Assembly (NCBI RefSeq): GCF_019424165.1
Contig: NZ_JAHZAA010000002.1
Coordinates: 153,116 to 177,054 of the forward strand
Length of the DNA stretch: 23,939 nucleotides
Direction of reading: 5' to 3'
DNA from: Desulfovibrio sp.
GTDB lineage: Bacteria > Desulfobacterota > Desulfovibrionia > Desulfovibrionales > Desulfovibrionaceae
Part shown: positions 6,877 to 13,810 of the stretch, in pieces
Position numbering within the stretch: position 1 is the stretch's first letter
Layout: every line of letters starts with the position of its first letter
Notes under the pieces: model-generated
Told to the model about the DNA's origin: nothing
What the model saw: the letters and a program-made list of their open reading frames with translations, nothing else
The model's database searches: none
Translations under genes and position numbers: made by a program

Positions 6877-7257
6877 ATGCCCAAGCATCTGGAAGTTTAT
6901 AAGTGTACTCATTGCGGTAATATTGTTGAAGTGCTGCACGGCGGCGGTGCCGAACTCGTGTGCTGTGGCGAACCCATGAAGCACATGGTCGAAGGCGCTA
7001 CCGACGGCGCGATGGAAAAGCATGTACCCGTTATCGAAAAAGTTGACGGCGGCTACCTGATCAAGGTGGGCAGTGTGCCTCATCCCATGGAAGAAAAGCA
7101 CTGGATTGAATGGATTGAACTGCTGGCCGACGGCAGAAGCTACACCAAGTTCCTCAAGCCCGGCGATGCGCCCGAGGCTTTCTTTGCCATTGACGCCGCC
7201 AAGGTGACCGCCCGCGAATACTGCAATCTGCACGGGCACTGGAAGGCTGAAAACTAG
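6877..7257 (+). CDS. dfx: Desulfoferrodoxin (superoxide reductase, two-iron-centre class)
   Basis: This cytoplasmic enzyme reduces superoxide to hydrogen peroxide without making O2, with electrons usually from rubredoxin. It is 126 residues, the normal length. The N-terminal desulforedoxin-like domain has Cys10, Cys13, Cys29 and Cys30 for the FeCys4 centre I. The catalytic centre II ligands are all present: His49, His69, His75, Cys116 and His119. Glu47, the conserved residue beside the active iron in EKHVP, is also there. The ATG at 6877 has GAGGA 5 bases upstream. It leads the dfx-rub-roo group, a well-known Desulfovibrio arrangement. An AT-rich upstream region with Fur/PerR-like boxes suggests stress control. 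Confidence 0.98.
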   Translation: MPKHLEVYKCTHCGNIVEVLHGGGAELVCCGEPMKHMVEGATDGAMEKHVPVIEKVDGGYLIKVGSVPHPMEEKHWIEWIELLADGRSYTKFLKPGDAPEAFFAIDAAKVTAREYCNLHGHWKAEN

Positions 7258-7324
7258 ATCCGCCGCAAGGCGCATTACAGAAAAGGTGCGGAAGCCCGCG
7301 CCATCTCCCAAGGAGGATTCCCCA

Positions 7325-7462
7325 ATGCAGAAGTACGTTTGCAATGTCTGTGGCTACGAATATGACCCCGCCGAGCACGATAATGTGCCTTTTGACCAGC
7401 TGCCCGACGACTGGTGCTGCCCCGTATGCGGGGTGAGCAAAGACCAGTTCAGCCCGGCCTAA
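7325..7462 (+). CDS. rub: Rubredoxin, short 45-residue form
   Basis: A small cytoplasmic FeCys4 electron carrier. The two knuckles are CNVCG (Cys6, Cys9) and CCPVCG, in which Cys32 and Cys35 bind iron and Cys31 is an extra cysteine. It is 45 residues, whereas most rubredoxins are about 52-54; the loop between the knuckles is shorter. This short type is known from D. desulfuricans and I believe the sequence is the same. A near-perfect AAGGAGG ribosome site precedes the ATG. It lies 67 bases after dfx and 99 before roo, so it can give electrons to both the superoxide reductase and the oxygen reductase. Confidence 0.97.
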   Translation: MQKYVCNVCGYEYDPAEHDNVPFDQLPDDWCCPVCGVSKDQFSPA

Positions 7463-7485
7463 CTTCGGTCTTTTCCAGCATTTTT

Positions 7486-7524
7486 CCCCGCTTTGCCGCT
7501 ACTTACGGCAAAGCGGGGCTTTTC
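7486..7524 (+). terminator. Terminator or attenuator between rub and roo
   Basis: A perfect 13-bp stem (CCCCGCTTTGCCG and its complement) around a 7-base loop, followed on the plus strand by CTTTTCG. It is 23 bases after the rubredoxin stop and about 40 before roo. The T tract is short, so partial read-through is likely. It would make dfx-rub more abundant than roo, or mark the start of a separate roo transcript. Confidence 0.65.
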
Positions 7525-7561
7525 GTAAAGGGGAAGACCAAACACTTCGGAGAATATATAC

Positions 7562-8770
7562 ATGCAACCTGTTGAAATCAAAAAAGACATCTACTGGATA
7601 GGCTATGTAGACTACGACCATCGGGACTTCCACGGCTACTCCCGCTCCCCGGACGGTTCCACGTATAACGCCTACCTCATCAAAGACGAAAAAAATGTCC
7701 TTATGGACACGGTATCCTCAGGCTGCGAAGGCACGCTTTTGTGCCGCATGGCCAAGGTTCTGGAGCCTGAAAAGATCGACTATATCGTCTGCAACCATAT
7801 GGAGCTTGACCACGCCGGCGCTCTTGAAGCCATCGTGGAACGCTGCAAGCCCGAAAAAATTTTCGTGTCGCAGGCTGGCCTCAAGTCCATGGCCGGCTAT
7901 TTTTCCTGCAAAGACTGGCCCGTACAGGCGGTCAAGAGCGGCGACAGCATCAATATAGGCAAGCGCACCATAATTTTTCAGGAAACGCGCATGCTGCACT
8001 GGCCCGACAGCATGGTCTCGTACATTCCTGAAGACAAGCTGCTCATCAGTAACGACATCTTCGGTCAGAATATCGCCAGTTCCGCGCGCTTTGTAGACGA
8101 TTTTGATGATGACGGCGAATATCTGCGCCGCGTCAAGGAATACTACTACAATATCGTGCTGCCCTACTCCCCCATGGTGCTCAAGACCCTGCCCGTCGTG
8201 GAGCAACTGGATATCGACATGATCGCCCCCGACCACGGCCTCATCCACCGTGGCGAAAAGGCCGTGCGCAGCATTATCGACCTGTACCGCACCATGGCCG
8301 AACAGAAGCCGCAGCAGCGAGCCCTCATTTTTTACGACACCATGTGGCAGTCCACTGAATCCATGGCGTATGCCGCATGCAGCGGGCTGGAAGAAAACGG
8401 CGTGCCCACGCGCATCATGTCGGTCAAAAGCAATCACCACAGCGCTATCATGACCGAACTGGCCGACTGCGGCGCGGTGCTGGCCGGTTCGCCCACCCAC
8501 AACAATACGGTGCTGCCCCTGGTTGCCGCTCAGCTTACCTACATGAAGGGCCTGCGCCCCCTGAATCGCGTAGGCGCGGCCTTTGGTTCGTTTGGCTGGT
8601 CAGGCGAAGCGCCCAGGCAGTTGCACGAGCACCTGGCAGGCATGCACATGGTCATGCCTGTGGAACCGGTCAAGTGCAACTGGCGACCCGACCGCGACGT
8701 GCTCAAGGCCTGCCACGACATGGGCAAGACTGTGGCCGAAACATTGAAAAAGAAGTGCCAGGAAGGATAG
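7562..8770 (+). CDS. roo: Rubredoxin:oxygen oxidoreductase (flavodiiron protein)
   Basis: Reduces O2 to water (some members also reduce NO) in the cytoplasm with electrons from rubredoxin. It is 402 residues, normal for class A flavodiiron proteins. The N-terminal metallo-beta-lactamase-like domain (about 1-250) has the diiron ligands His79, Glu81 and Asp83 in NHMELDH, His146, Asp165 and His225. The C-terminal flavodoxin domain (about 252-402) starts ALIFYDTMWQSTESMA, the FMN phosphate loop, and includes GSPTHNNTVLP and GAAFGSFGWSG around the flavin. The ATG at 7562 has GGAG about 10 bases upstream. It is the last gene of the dfx-rub-roo group and is followed by a strong terminator. Confidence 0.98.
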   Translation: MQPVEIKKDIYWIGYVDYDHRDFHGYSRSPDGSTYNAYLIKDEKNVLMDTVSSGCEGTLLCRMAKVLEPEKIDYIVCNHMELDHAGALEAIVERCKPEKIFVSQAGLKSMAGYFSCKDWPVQAVKSGDSINIGKRTIIFQETRMLHWPDSMVSYIPEDKLLISNDIFGQNIASSARFVDDFDDDGEYLRRVKEYYYNIVLPYSPMVLKTLPVVEQLDIDMIAPDHGLIHRGEKAVRSIIDLYRTMAEQKPQQRALIFYDTMWQSTESMAYAACSGLEENGVPTRIMSVKSNHHSAIMTELADCGAVLAGSPTHNNTVLPLVAAQLTYMKGLRPLNRVGAAFGSFGWSGEAPRQLHEHLAGMHMVMPVEPVKCNWRPDRDVLKACHDMGKTVAETLKKKCQEG

Positions 8771-8792
8771 CCCAAAGCTTTTCCTGCAACAA

Positions 8793-8826
8793 AAAAGCGG
8801 CGGAAGTATCTACTTCCGCCGCTTTT
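8793..8826. terminator. Strong bidirectional terminator after roo
   Basis: A perfect stem of about 15 bp (AAAAGCGGCGGAAGTA pairing with its complement) and a tiny loop, with A and T runs on both flanks. It begins 22 bases after the roo stop and can also stop transcription coming from the cytochrome c3 side. Confidence 0.9.
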
Positions 8827-8977
8827 ATGTTGCAAAACAGCTTCATTCAGGCCAGTCATCCACGGCGGGCAGGCCCGCCCAAGCTGTTCGCGCCCCGTGA
8901 ACGCCTGAACACGTCAAGAGTCCGTGCGCTCAAAACCGCAAGCCCCTGCAACAGGCTGAAGATGCAATGCTCTGCAC

Positions 8978-8996
8978 CCTGTCAGCAGATGACAGG
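8978..8996. other. Stem-loop just after cytochrome c3
   Basis: CCTGTCA and TGACAGG form a perfect 7-bp stem with a 5-base loop, 4 bases past the cytochrome c3 stop on the minus strand. It lacks a T tract, so a role as a 3' mRNA stabiliser is more likely than termination. Confidence 0.4.
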
Positions 8997-9000
8997 CAGC

Positions 9001-9387
9001 CTACGGGTGGCACTTGGACTTGGCGCAGCCGGTAAGGTCCTTCTTGAGTTCGGGCTTTTCAGCCACAACCTTGCTGTGGCAGGCAAGGCAGCTCGTATGC
9101 TTGAGCTCGCCCTTGGCGTGAACAACGTAGTACAGGCTCTTTTCACCCTTTTTGGCGGTCAGGTCGTCATGGCAACCGGAGCTGCCGCATTTGGCATAGC
9201 TTTCCTTGCCGTCCACCAGGTGGTGGCAGGTCACGCATTCCACTTTTTCGTGGGGAGCGTGGGGAAACATGACTGTCTTTTGCGAGCCTTTGACCTCAAC
9301 AGGCTTGTCAGGCACGGCAGGAGCGGCCCAGGCGCTCACGGCAAGAAGCAGGGCCAGCATACAGGTAAGAGCAAGAGTTTTTTTCAC
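9001..9387 (-). CDS. cycA: Tetraheme cytochrome c3, type I
   Basis: The main periplasmic electron carrier of Desulfovibrio, the partner of periplasmic hydrogenases and formate dehydrogenases. The 128-residue precursor has a 21-residue signal peptide ending SAWA, then a 107-residue mature protein beginning APAVPDKPVEVKGS. Four heme sites appear in the order that defines cytochrome c3: CVTCH, CGSSGCH, CLACH and CAKSKCH (spacings CX2CH, CX4CH, CX2CH, CX4CH). Extra histidines such as those in FPHAPHEK serve as distal ligands. The start is GTG at 9385-9387, fixed by a GGAGG ribosome site 6 bases upstream and by the signal peptide. It has its own promoter although it follows cobJ. Confidence 0.98.
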   Translation of the reverse strand: MKKTLALTCMLALLLAVSAWAAPAVPDKPVEVKGSQKTVMFPHAPHEKVECVTCHHLVDGKESYAKCGSSGCHDDLTAKKGEKSLYYVVHAKGELKHTSCLACHSKVVAEKPELKKDLTGCAKSKCHP

Positions 9388-9430
9388 AGCGATCCTCCAA
9401 GGTAAAAAACAACACATGAGAATTTTTGCA

Positions 9431-9459
9431 AGCTTACGGCCAGCATGGCAACGTGTCAA
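9431..9459 (-). promoter_or_regulatory. Sigma-70 promoter of cytochrome c3
   Basis: The minus strand has TTGACA (9459-9454), a 17-base spacer and TAAGCT (9436-9431). The -35 is perfect and the -10 weak. The leader would be about 40 bases. Independent transcription suits a very abundant protein behind poorly expressed cobalamin genes. Confidence 0.6.
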
Positions 9460-9497
9460 TGGGGAGTCCGAAACACATTTTCAAGTCATTTACACTG

Positions 9498-10259
9498 TCA
9501 TAAACGTCTTTTACGTGCATATCCCCTGGGTGTAAGCATATACGACCCAACAGATCGGCTTTCATTGTTGCCGATAATAAGCAGAGAGAGCATATCCACC
9601 TGTGCGGCATCAAAGGCATCCAGTCTGTGTACGCTCACACTCTGTCCCGGTCTGTACGCCTGCCGCACCAGCCCCACAGGGCAGTCCCCCGTGCGAAAGC
9701 GGCGGGCCAGCTCCAGCGCATGGTCCAGATGGCCGGGCCGACCCTTGGAACGCGGATTGTAGATAACGCACACAAAGTCCGCCTCCAGGGCTGCGGTAAG
9801 CCTTTTGACAATGGTTTCCCACGGCGTCAGCAGGTCACTCAGGCTCACGCAGGCAAAATCATGCGTCAGGGGCGCGCCCAGCAGGGCCGCTGCCGCGCAT
9901 ACCGCAGGAACACCAGGAACCACGCCAAAGGGAACCGTATCCGCCAGACCGCGCAATTCAAGTATTTCAAGGGCAAGGCCAGCCATGGCGTAGATGCCGG
10001 GATCCCCCGAGCAGACAAGAGCCGTGGGCCGACCGGCCAGGGCCGCATCTACAGCGGCGGCGCAGCGCTCTGTTTCGTGGCGCATACCGGTGCTGATCAG
10101 TTCTTTGCCCTCCAGCAGTTCGGGAGGAACCATATCCATGTACAGGTGATAACCCGCCACACAACGGGCCTGGGCCAGCACTGCGCGGGCCTGCGGCGTA
10201 AGGCACTGGGCGTCGCCGGGGCCAAGACCGACCACATGGAGACTGGCGGCTTGCGTCAT
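9498..10259 (-). CDS. cbiH: Precorrin-3B / cobalt-precorrin-3 C17-methyltransferase
   Basis: Methylates C17 of the corrin ring and contracts the ring, using S-adenosylmethionine, in cobalamin synthesis; called CobJ in the aerobic and CbiH in the anaerobic route. It is 253 residues, the normal length. The tetrapyrrole methylase fold shows HVVGLGPGDAQCLTP at the N-terminus, CSGDPGIYAMAG (SAM-binding loop) near residue 85, VVPGVPAVCAAAALLGAPL and the IYNPRSKGRP segment. The ATG at 10257-10259 overlaps the cbiG stop by 4 bases (ATGA), so the two genes are translationally coupled. The anaerobic (CbiH) name is preferred because of the coupling to CbiG and the anaerobic host. Confidence 0.93.
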   Translation of the reverse strand: MTQAASLHVVGLGPGDAQCLTPQARAVLAQARCVAGYHLYMDMVPPELLEGKELISTGMRHETERCAAAVDAALAGRPTALVCSGDPGIYAMAGLALEILELRGLADTVPFGVVPGVPAVCAAAALLGAPLTHDFACVSLSDLLTPWETIVKRLTAALEADFVCVIYNPRSKGRPGHLDHALELARRFRTGDCPVGLVRQAYRPGQSVSVHRLDAFDAAQVDMLSLLIIGNNESRSVGSYMLTPRGYARKRRL

Positions 10260-11530
10260 ATCTGTTCTTCTTCCTTGTTGTTTTGACCGCTTGTCGTCTT
10301 GTCCGACTCCTGCTCGAGGGCCAGGGCCACAGCGACGGTCAACTGGGACTGAAAAATGGTTTTGGGTAACAGCAGGCGGGCCTCGCTGCATCCCGAATCC
10401 TTGCGTGCCGCCAGCAGGGCCGCAGCTTCGCACACGCTGAAAGGGGGCAGACCGAAACGCCGCCCTGCCGCCGCTGAAGGATTCGGCACCGGGCAGCGGG
10501 CCAAACGGGCCGCATCAAAGCCCCTGAGCGGCACGCCAAGGCGAAAGGCAATCTCCAGCAGGGCGGGTTCCCGCAGCTTTTCCGTCACCGTGCCAAGGGC
10601 GGCCACGGCCTGCATCTCAAGATCGTGCGTTGCAAAAAGCTCTTCAAAAGCTTCAAGAGCAGCGCCCAGCGGCAGGTCTTTGCGGCAGCCAAGCCCCACA
10701 TACAGGCGCGGCACGGCCACGCGCATAAGGCCCTCGCAAGGGGGAAGCCGCCGCCAGTGCGCGGCCAGAAGTGGCGGCGCATGTGCTTCACGCTTTCCGG
10801 CCAGCAGCGACAGGGGCGGAACGACACCTTCATCACGGCAAGGCAAGACCTCCAGCGCGGGATGCGCGGGTACAGCCCCACAGGGATCCCAAACCCGCAG
10901 GCTTTCACCTTCCATCAGGGCCGCCTGAGCGCGCGGCAACTGCCCCCAGTCCACAATGCGCAGACCGGCCTCACGCAAAAACAGATCCAGGGCCGGAGCG
11001 CGCTCCACAGTCAAAGCCCTCCCTGACCCGTCTGCACCTGCATGCCGGTGCTCTGCTGCGGAAAGTCTGTCCTCTTCTGCAGAAACATCTGACGCTGTAG
11101 TGATGACGGGAGTGGCCCGCAACAGAAGCGCCACATGGCGGGCCAGATGATTGCCGCCACCCCAGTGGCCGGAAATCAGACTGATGACGTAGTTGCCGGC
11201 GGCATCCAGCACAAGAACCGGAGGATCCTGGCTTTTGTGAACCAGCAGGGGGGCCAGGGCGCGCACGGCAATACCCGCAGCCCCGATAAAGATATGCGCC
11301 CCGTGCTGCCGGTAGGCGGTGGAAAGAAAGTCGCCAAGCCGTGTAAAAGGCTGTGCATCGGGAGGGCAAAAGCGCTGCGGCGTAAAGATACGGCAATGTT
11401 CCAGGCGGTCGCCCCCCGGCGCTGTCCAGGGCTGATTCGCCAGCAAAGTCTTGAGCCGCCGTGCAAGGGGCAGCGCCGAAAGGCTCAGGGCGTAACAAGC
11501 CAGCGAAGTTTTTTCAGAAACAGGGTGCAA
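10256..11530 (-). CDS. cbiG: Cobalt-precorrin-5A hydrolase CbiG
   Basis: Opens the delta-lactone of cobalt-precorrin-5A and releases acetaldehyde, a step specific to anaerobic cobalamin synthesis. It is 424 residues with the two CbiG domains. The N-terminal and middle part contains FIGAAGIAVRALAPLL, then a KSQDPPVLVLD strand and ISGHWGGGNHLA, the conserved core. The C-terminal CbiG/CobE domain has LYVGLGCRKDLPL and the AVAALGTVTEK region. A poorly conserved linker of about 120 residues separates them. The start is a TTG at 11528-11530, supported by a GGAGG ribosome site 5 bases upstream; no ATG is in place. It overlaps cbiH by 4 bases and probably forms one transcript with it. Confidence 0.93.
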   Translation of the reverse strand: MHPVSEKTSLACYALSLSALPLARRLKTLLANQPWTAPGGDRLEHCRIFTPQRFCPPDAQPFTRLGDFLSTAYRQHGAHIFIGAAGIAVRALAPLLVHKSQDPPVLVLDAAGNYVISLISGHWGGGNHLARHVALLLRATPVITTASDVSAEEDRLSAAEHRHAGADGSGRALTVERAPALDLFLREAGLRIVDWGQLPRAQAALMEGESLRVWDPCGAVPAHPALEVLPCRDEGVVPPLSLLAGKREAHAPPLLAAHWRRLPPCEGLMRVAVPRLYVGLGCRKDLPLGAALEAFEELFATHDLEMQAVAALGTVTEKLREPALLEIAFRLGVPLRGFDAARLARCPVPNPSAAAGRRFGLPPFSVCEAAALLAARKDSGCSEARLLLPKTIFQSQLTVAVALALEQESDKTTSGQNNKEEEQI

Positions 11531-11673
11531 GCAAACCTCCGGCGGCCTTTCGCCGCGCGTGGCCTGAAAAAGAAGGCGGAATTGAAATACAGGAACGCAG
11601 GATCATACGAAAGCACAGCCACAGAAAATTTTAAAGGTCCTCTGACAGCGTTTTGTGCGCGAATGTCTGTGAC

Positions 11674-11737
11674 AAAATGGGGTTTTGCCTTCAGGCCAGT
11701 GCATCTACGCACCCTCCTGTTGCCAAAACCCCATTTT
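11674..11737. terminator. Long nested hairpin between hemL and cbiG, likely terminator
   Basis: An outer 14-bp perfect stem (AAAATGGGGTTTTG and its complement) encloses an inner stem built of CAGG/CCTG and GTGC/GCAC. T runs follow in both directions. It starts about 52 bases past the hemL stop. It probably ends hemL transcription and may also act in the cbiG leader. It does not show the conserved cobalamin-riboswitch B12 box. Confidence 0.65.
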
Positions 11738-11788
11738 TCCTATCCGTATACAGCGGCTCTGTGCAAAGCGGCCATGTAAAAGCAGACC

Positions 11789-13060
11789 CTAGAACATCAC
11801 CTTGCGGGCCGCATCCAGGGCGCGGTTGAAGTCTTCATCCGTATGAGCAAAAGAAACCATGCCGGTCTCATAACCCGAGGGGGCAAGGTAGATACCCTGA
11901 GCGCGCATCTGCTTGTAAAAATTTGTAAAGAGCTTTTGGTCGCACTTTTGCGCATCGGCAAAGTCCGTCACTTCATGTTCGCTGAAATAGGGGCAGAACA
12001 TGGAAGCCAGCGTGGGCATCTGCAACGGTACGCCCTTGGCGGCAATGATGTCGCGCAGGCTGTGGGCAAAAGCGCGGGTACGGTTTTCAAGGCCGTCATA
12101 ATCTGCCTTTCTGAGAATGCCCAGCGTGGCAAGACCGGCAGCCATGGCCAACGGATTGCCCGAAAGGGTCCCCGCCTGATACACGCCGCCACGAGGAGCG
12201 ATCAGCTCCATATAGCGGCGTTTGCCGCCAAAGGCTCCCACAGGCAGGCCGCCGCCGATGATCTTGCCGAAGGTGGTAAGGTCGGGGTCAACCTTGAAGC
12301 GCGCCTGCGCCCCGCCAAACGCCGCACGAAAGCCCGTGATGACCTCATCAAAGATAAGCAGGCTTTCATACTGGTCGCATATGGCGCGCAGGCCCTCAAG
12401 AAAGCCGGGCCTGGGCAGCACAAGGCCCATATTGGCCGCCACAGGCTCCACAATAATGGCGGCAATGCTTTCACCGTGACGGGCAAAACATTCCTTGACG
12501 GCTTCCAGGTCGTTATACGGGGCAAGCAGGGTGTCCGCTACCACGGCGGCAGGCACGCCGGGCGTGCCGGGGATGGAAAACGTGGCAAGCCCCGAACCGG
12601 CGGCAGCCAGAAAAGGATCGGCATGCCCGTGGTAGCAGCCTACAAACTTGAGCACCTTGTCACGCCGGGTGGCGGCGCGGGCCAGGCGCAAGGCACTCAT
12701 GGTGGCTTCGGTTCCCGAGTTGACCATCCGCACCATCTCAAGGCTGGGCATGGCGGCCACCACGGCTTCGGCCAGCAGCACCTCATCAGGGCATGGCGCG
12801 CCGTAACTGGTGCCGCGATGGGCGGCATCGCACACGGCACGGGTGACGGAAGGTTCGTCATGCCCAAGAATCATTGGCCCCCAGGAGAGCACAAAGTCAA
12901 TGTATTGCCGCCCGTCCACATCAGTAAGGCGGCAACCGTGTGCCTCGGCAATAAACAGCGGCTGGCTGTCCACATTGTGGCACGCACGCACGGGGCTGTT
13001 GACACCGCCGGGTATGACAGCCTGGGCTTTTTCAAAAAGCTGGCGCGAAACAGTATCCAT
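11789..13060 (-). CDS. hemL: Glutamate-1-semialdehyde 2,1-aminomutase HemL
   Basis: A PLP enzyme that makes 5-aminolevulinate, the common precursor of heme, siroheme and cobalamin, from glutamate-1-semialdehyde. It is 423 residues, normal. Family marks in order: QAVIPGGVNSPVRA; the MVNSGTEATMSALRLARA PLP phosphate region; FVGCYHGHADPFL; IFDEVITGFR with Asp248 that binds the pyridine nitrogen; and FGKIIGGGLPVGAFGG with the Schiff-base Lys266. The ATG at 13058-13060 has AAGGAG 6 bases upstream; the frame is open further upstream without such a signal. It follows ahbB by 141 bases and precedes cbiG, forming a tetrapyrrole cluster. Confidence 0.98.
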   Translation of the reverse strand: MDTVSRQLFEKAQAVIPGGVNSPVRACHNVDSQPLFIAEAHGCRLTDVDGRQYIDFVLSWGPMILGHDEPSVTRAVCDAAHRGTSYGAPCPDEVLLAEAVVAAMPSLEMVRMVNSGTEATMSALRLARAATRRDKVLKFVGCYHGHADPFLAAAGSGLATFSIPGTPGVPAAVVADTLLAPYNDLEAVKECFARHGESIAAIIVEPVAANMGLVLPRPGFLEGLRAICDQYESLLIFDEVITGFRAAFGGAQARFKVDPDLTTFGKIIGGGLPVGAFGGKRRYMELIAPRGGVYQAGTLSGNPLAMAAGLATLGILRKADYDGLENRTRAFAHSLRDIIAAKGVPLQMPTLASMFCPYFSEHEVTDFADAQKCDQKLFTNFYKQMRAQGIYLAPSGYETGMVSFAHTDEDFNRALDAARKVMF

Positions 13061-13201
13061 TCTGGCTCCTTTATAACATTTTGTGCTTGGGGGCTGTTGC
13101 ATGGCGGCCAATCTTGTCCGCCCGTGCCAGACCGTGAATGCCGCCGCGCTGTGAACCGTGACGGCATTTTATTTTTCATGAATATTTTCAGCAACAAAAT
13201 G

Positions 13202-13681
13202 CTAGGTAAAATACGTCATGGAAGTTTTTTTCAGTTCCTTGAGGCTGCGCAGGATGGCGTGTTCTTTCAGGGAAGTCGTGCGCTTGACGTCTTCAACAAC
13301 GCTCAGGCATTCGGCCTCACTGCGGCCATGAATCATTGTATACATCTCATAGGGCCAGTCAGGAGCGGAGCTTGGGCGATAATAGACGTGCGAAATATGG
13401 TTGTGCTCTGCCGCCTTGCGGCCGCAGTCGTCCACCAGGTCGGGCGTGACCTTCCACGCGACCATGGCGTTGTGGGTCCATCCCGTTTTCTGGTGCTTGA
13501 TGCTCGCCCCGAAACGGCGGATGGCCCCGGACGCCTTGAGGCGGCCAAGCAGTTCGAGCACTTGCGCTTCTGTCATGCCCGCCTGCTCCGCCAGATCGGC
13601 GTAGGGGGTCAGACTGTCGGGCAGGTTGGCCTGCACAATGCGCAGAACGGCTTGTTCCTCTGGGCTGAATTGATGGCTCAT
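13202..13681 (-). CDS. ahbB: Siroheme decarboxylase subunit (AhbA/AhbB, Lrp/AsnC-like fold)
   Basis: Together with its partner subunit, this protein removes two acetate carboxyls from siroheme to give didecarboxysiroheme in the alternative heme pathway of sulfate reducers and archaea. It is 159 residues. Residues about 5-60 are a winged-helix AsnC-type domain ending GAIRRFGASIKHQ, the family signature. Residues about 65-150 are the RAM-like domain with WTHNAMVAWKV, HISHVYYRPS and DWPYEMYTMIHGRS. The MYTMIHG block fits AhbB (and NirG-like proteins) better than AhbA, but the subunit choice is a judgement. Such genes are often mis-annotated as transcription regulators. A GGAG site precedes the ATG. 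The partner subunit is not in this window. Confidence 0.88.
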   Translation of the reverse strand: MSHQFSPEEQAVLRIVQANLPDSLTPYADLAEQAGMTEAQVLELLGRLKASGAIRRFGASIKHQKTGWTHNAMVAWKVTPDLVDDCGRKAAEHNHISHVYYRPSSAPDWPYEMYTMIHGRSEAECLSVVEDVKRTTSLKEHAILRSLKELKKTSMTYFT

Positions 13682-13707
13682 GGATTCTCCGAATAGACAA
13701 AGAAGAT

Positions 13708-13794
13708 GCCGCGAGCAACAGCACGCGGCAAGCGGCCATGCCCCAAGGCATGGCGCAGGCCGAAAGCCCGGCCCGGGGAGCGCCCCGGGCCGGG
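13708..13794. terminator. Three tandem hairpins before ahbB
   Basis: Three perfect inverted repeats fill the gap between the SLOG-like gene and ahbB. The first is GCCGCG / CGCGGC at 13708-13729. The second is GCCATGCC-CCAA-GGCATGGC at 13735-13754. The third is a very stable 12-bp CCCGGCCCGGGG stem with a 4-base loop at 13767-13794. On the minus strand the last is followed by only CTTTC, so termination after the SLOG-like gene is possible but partial. Confidence 0.5.
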
Positions 13795-13810
13795 AGAAAA
13801 AACCGCACTA

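Noticed and set aside
11531..11673. Search for a cobalamin riboswitch before cbiG
   Set aside because: I found no B12-box sequence or the expected multi-stem layout in the cbiG leader.
13130..13175. AATGCCG / CGGCATT inverted repeat with T-rich tail on the plus strand between ahbB and hemL
   Set aside because: It resembles a plus-strand terminator but there is no plus-strand gene, and the 18-base loop makes it weak.
11843..13696. A 617-codon plus-strand open frame across hemL and ahbB
   Set aside because: It runs antisense to two well-supported genes, has a His/Gly/Lys-rich meaningless translation and no ribosome site.
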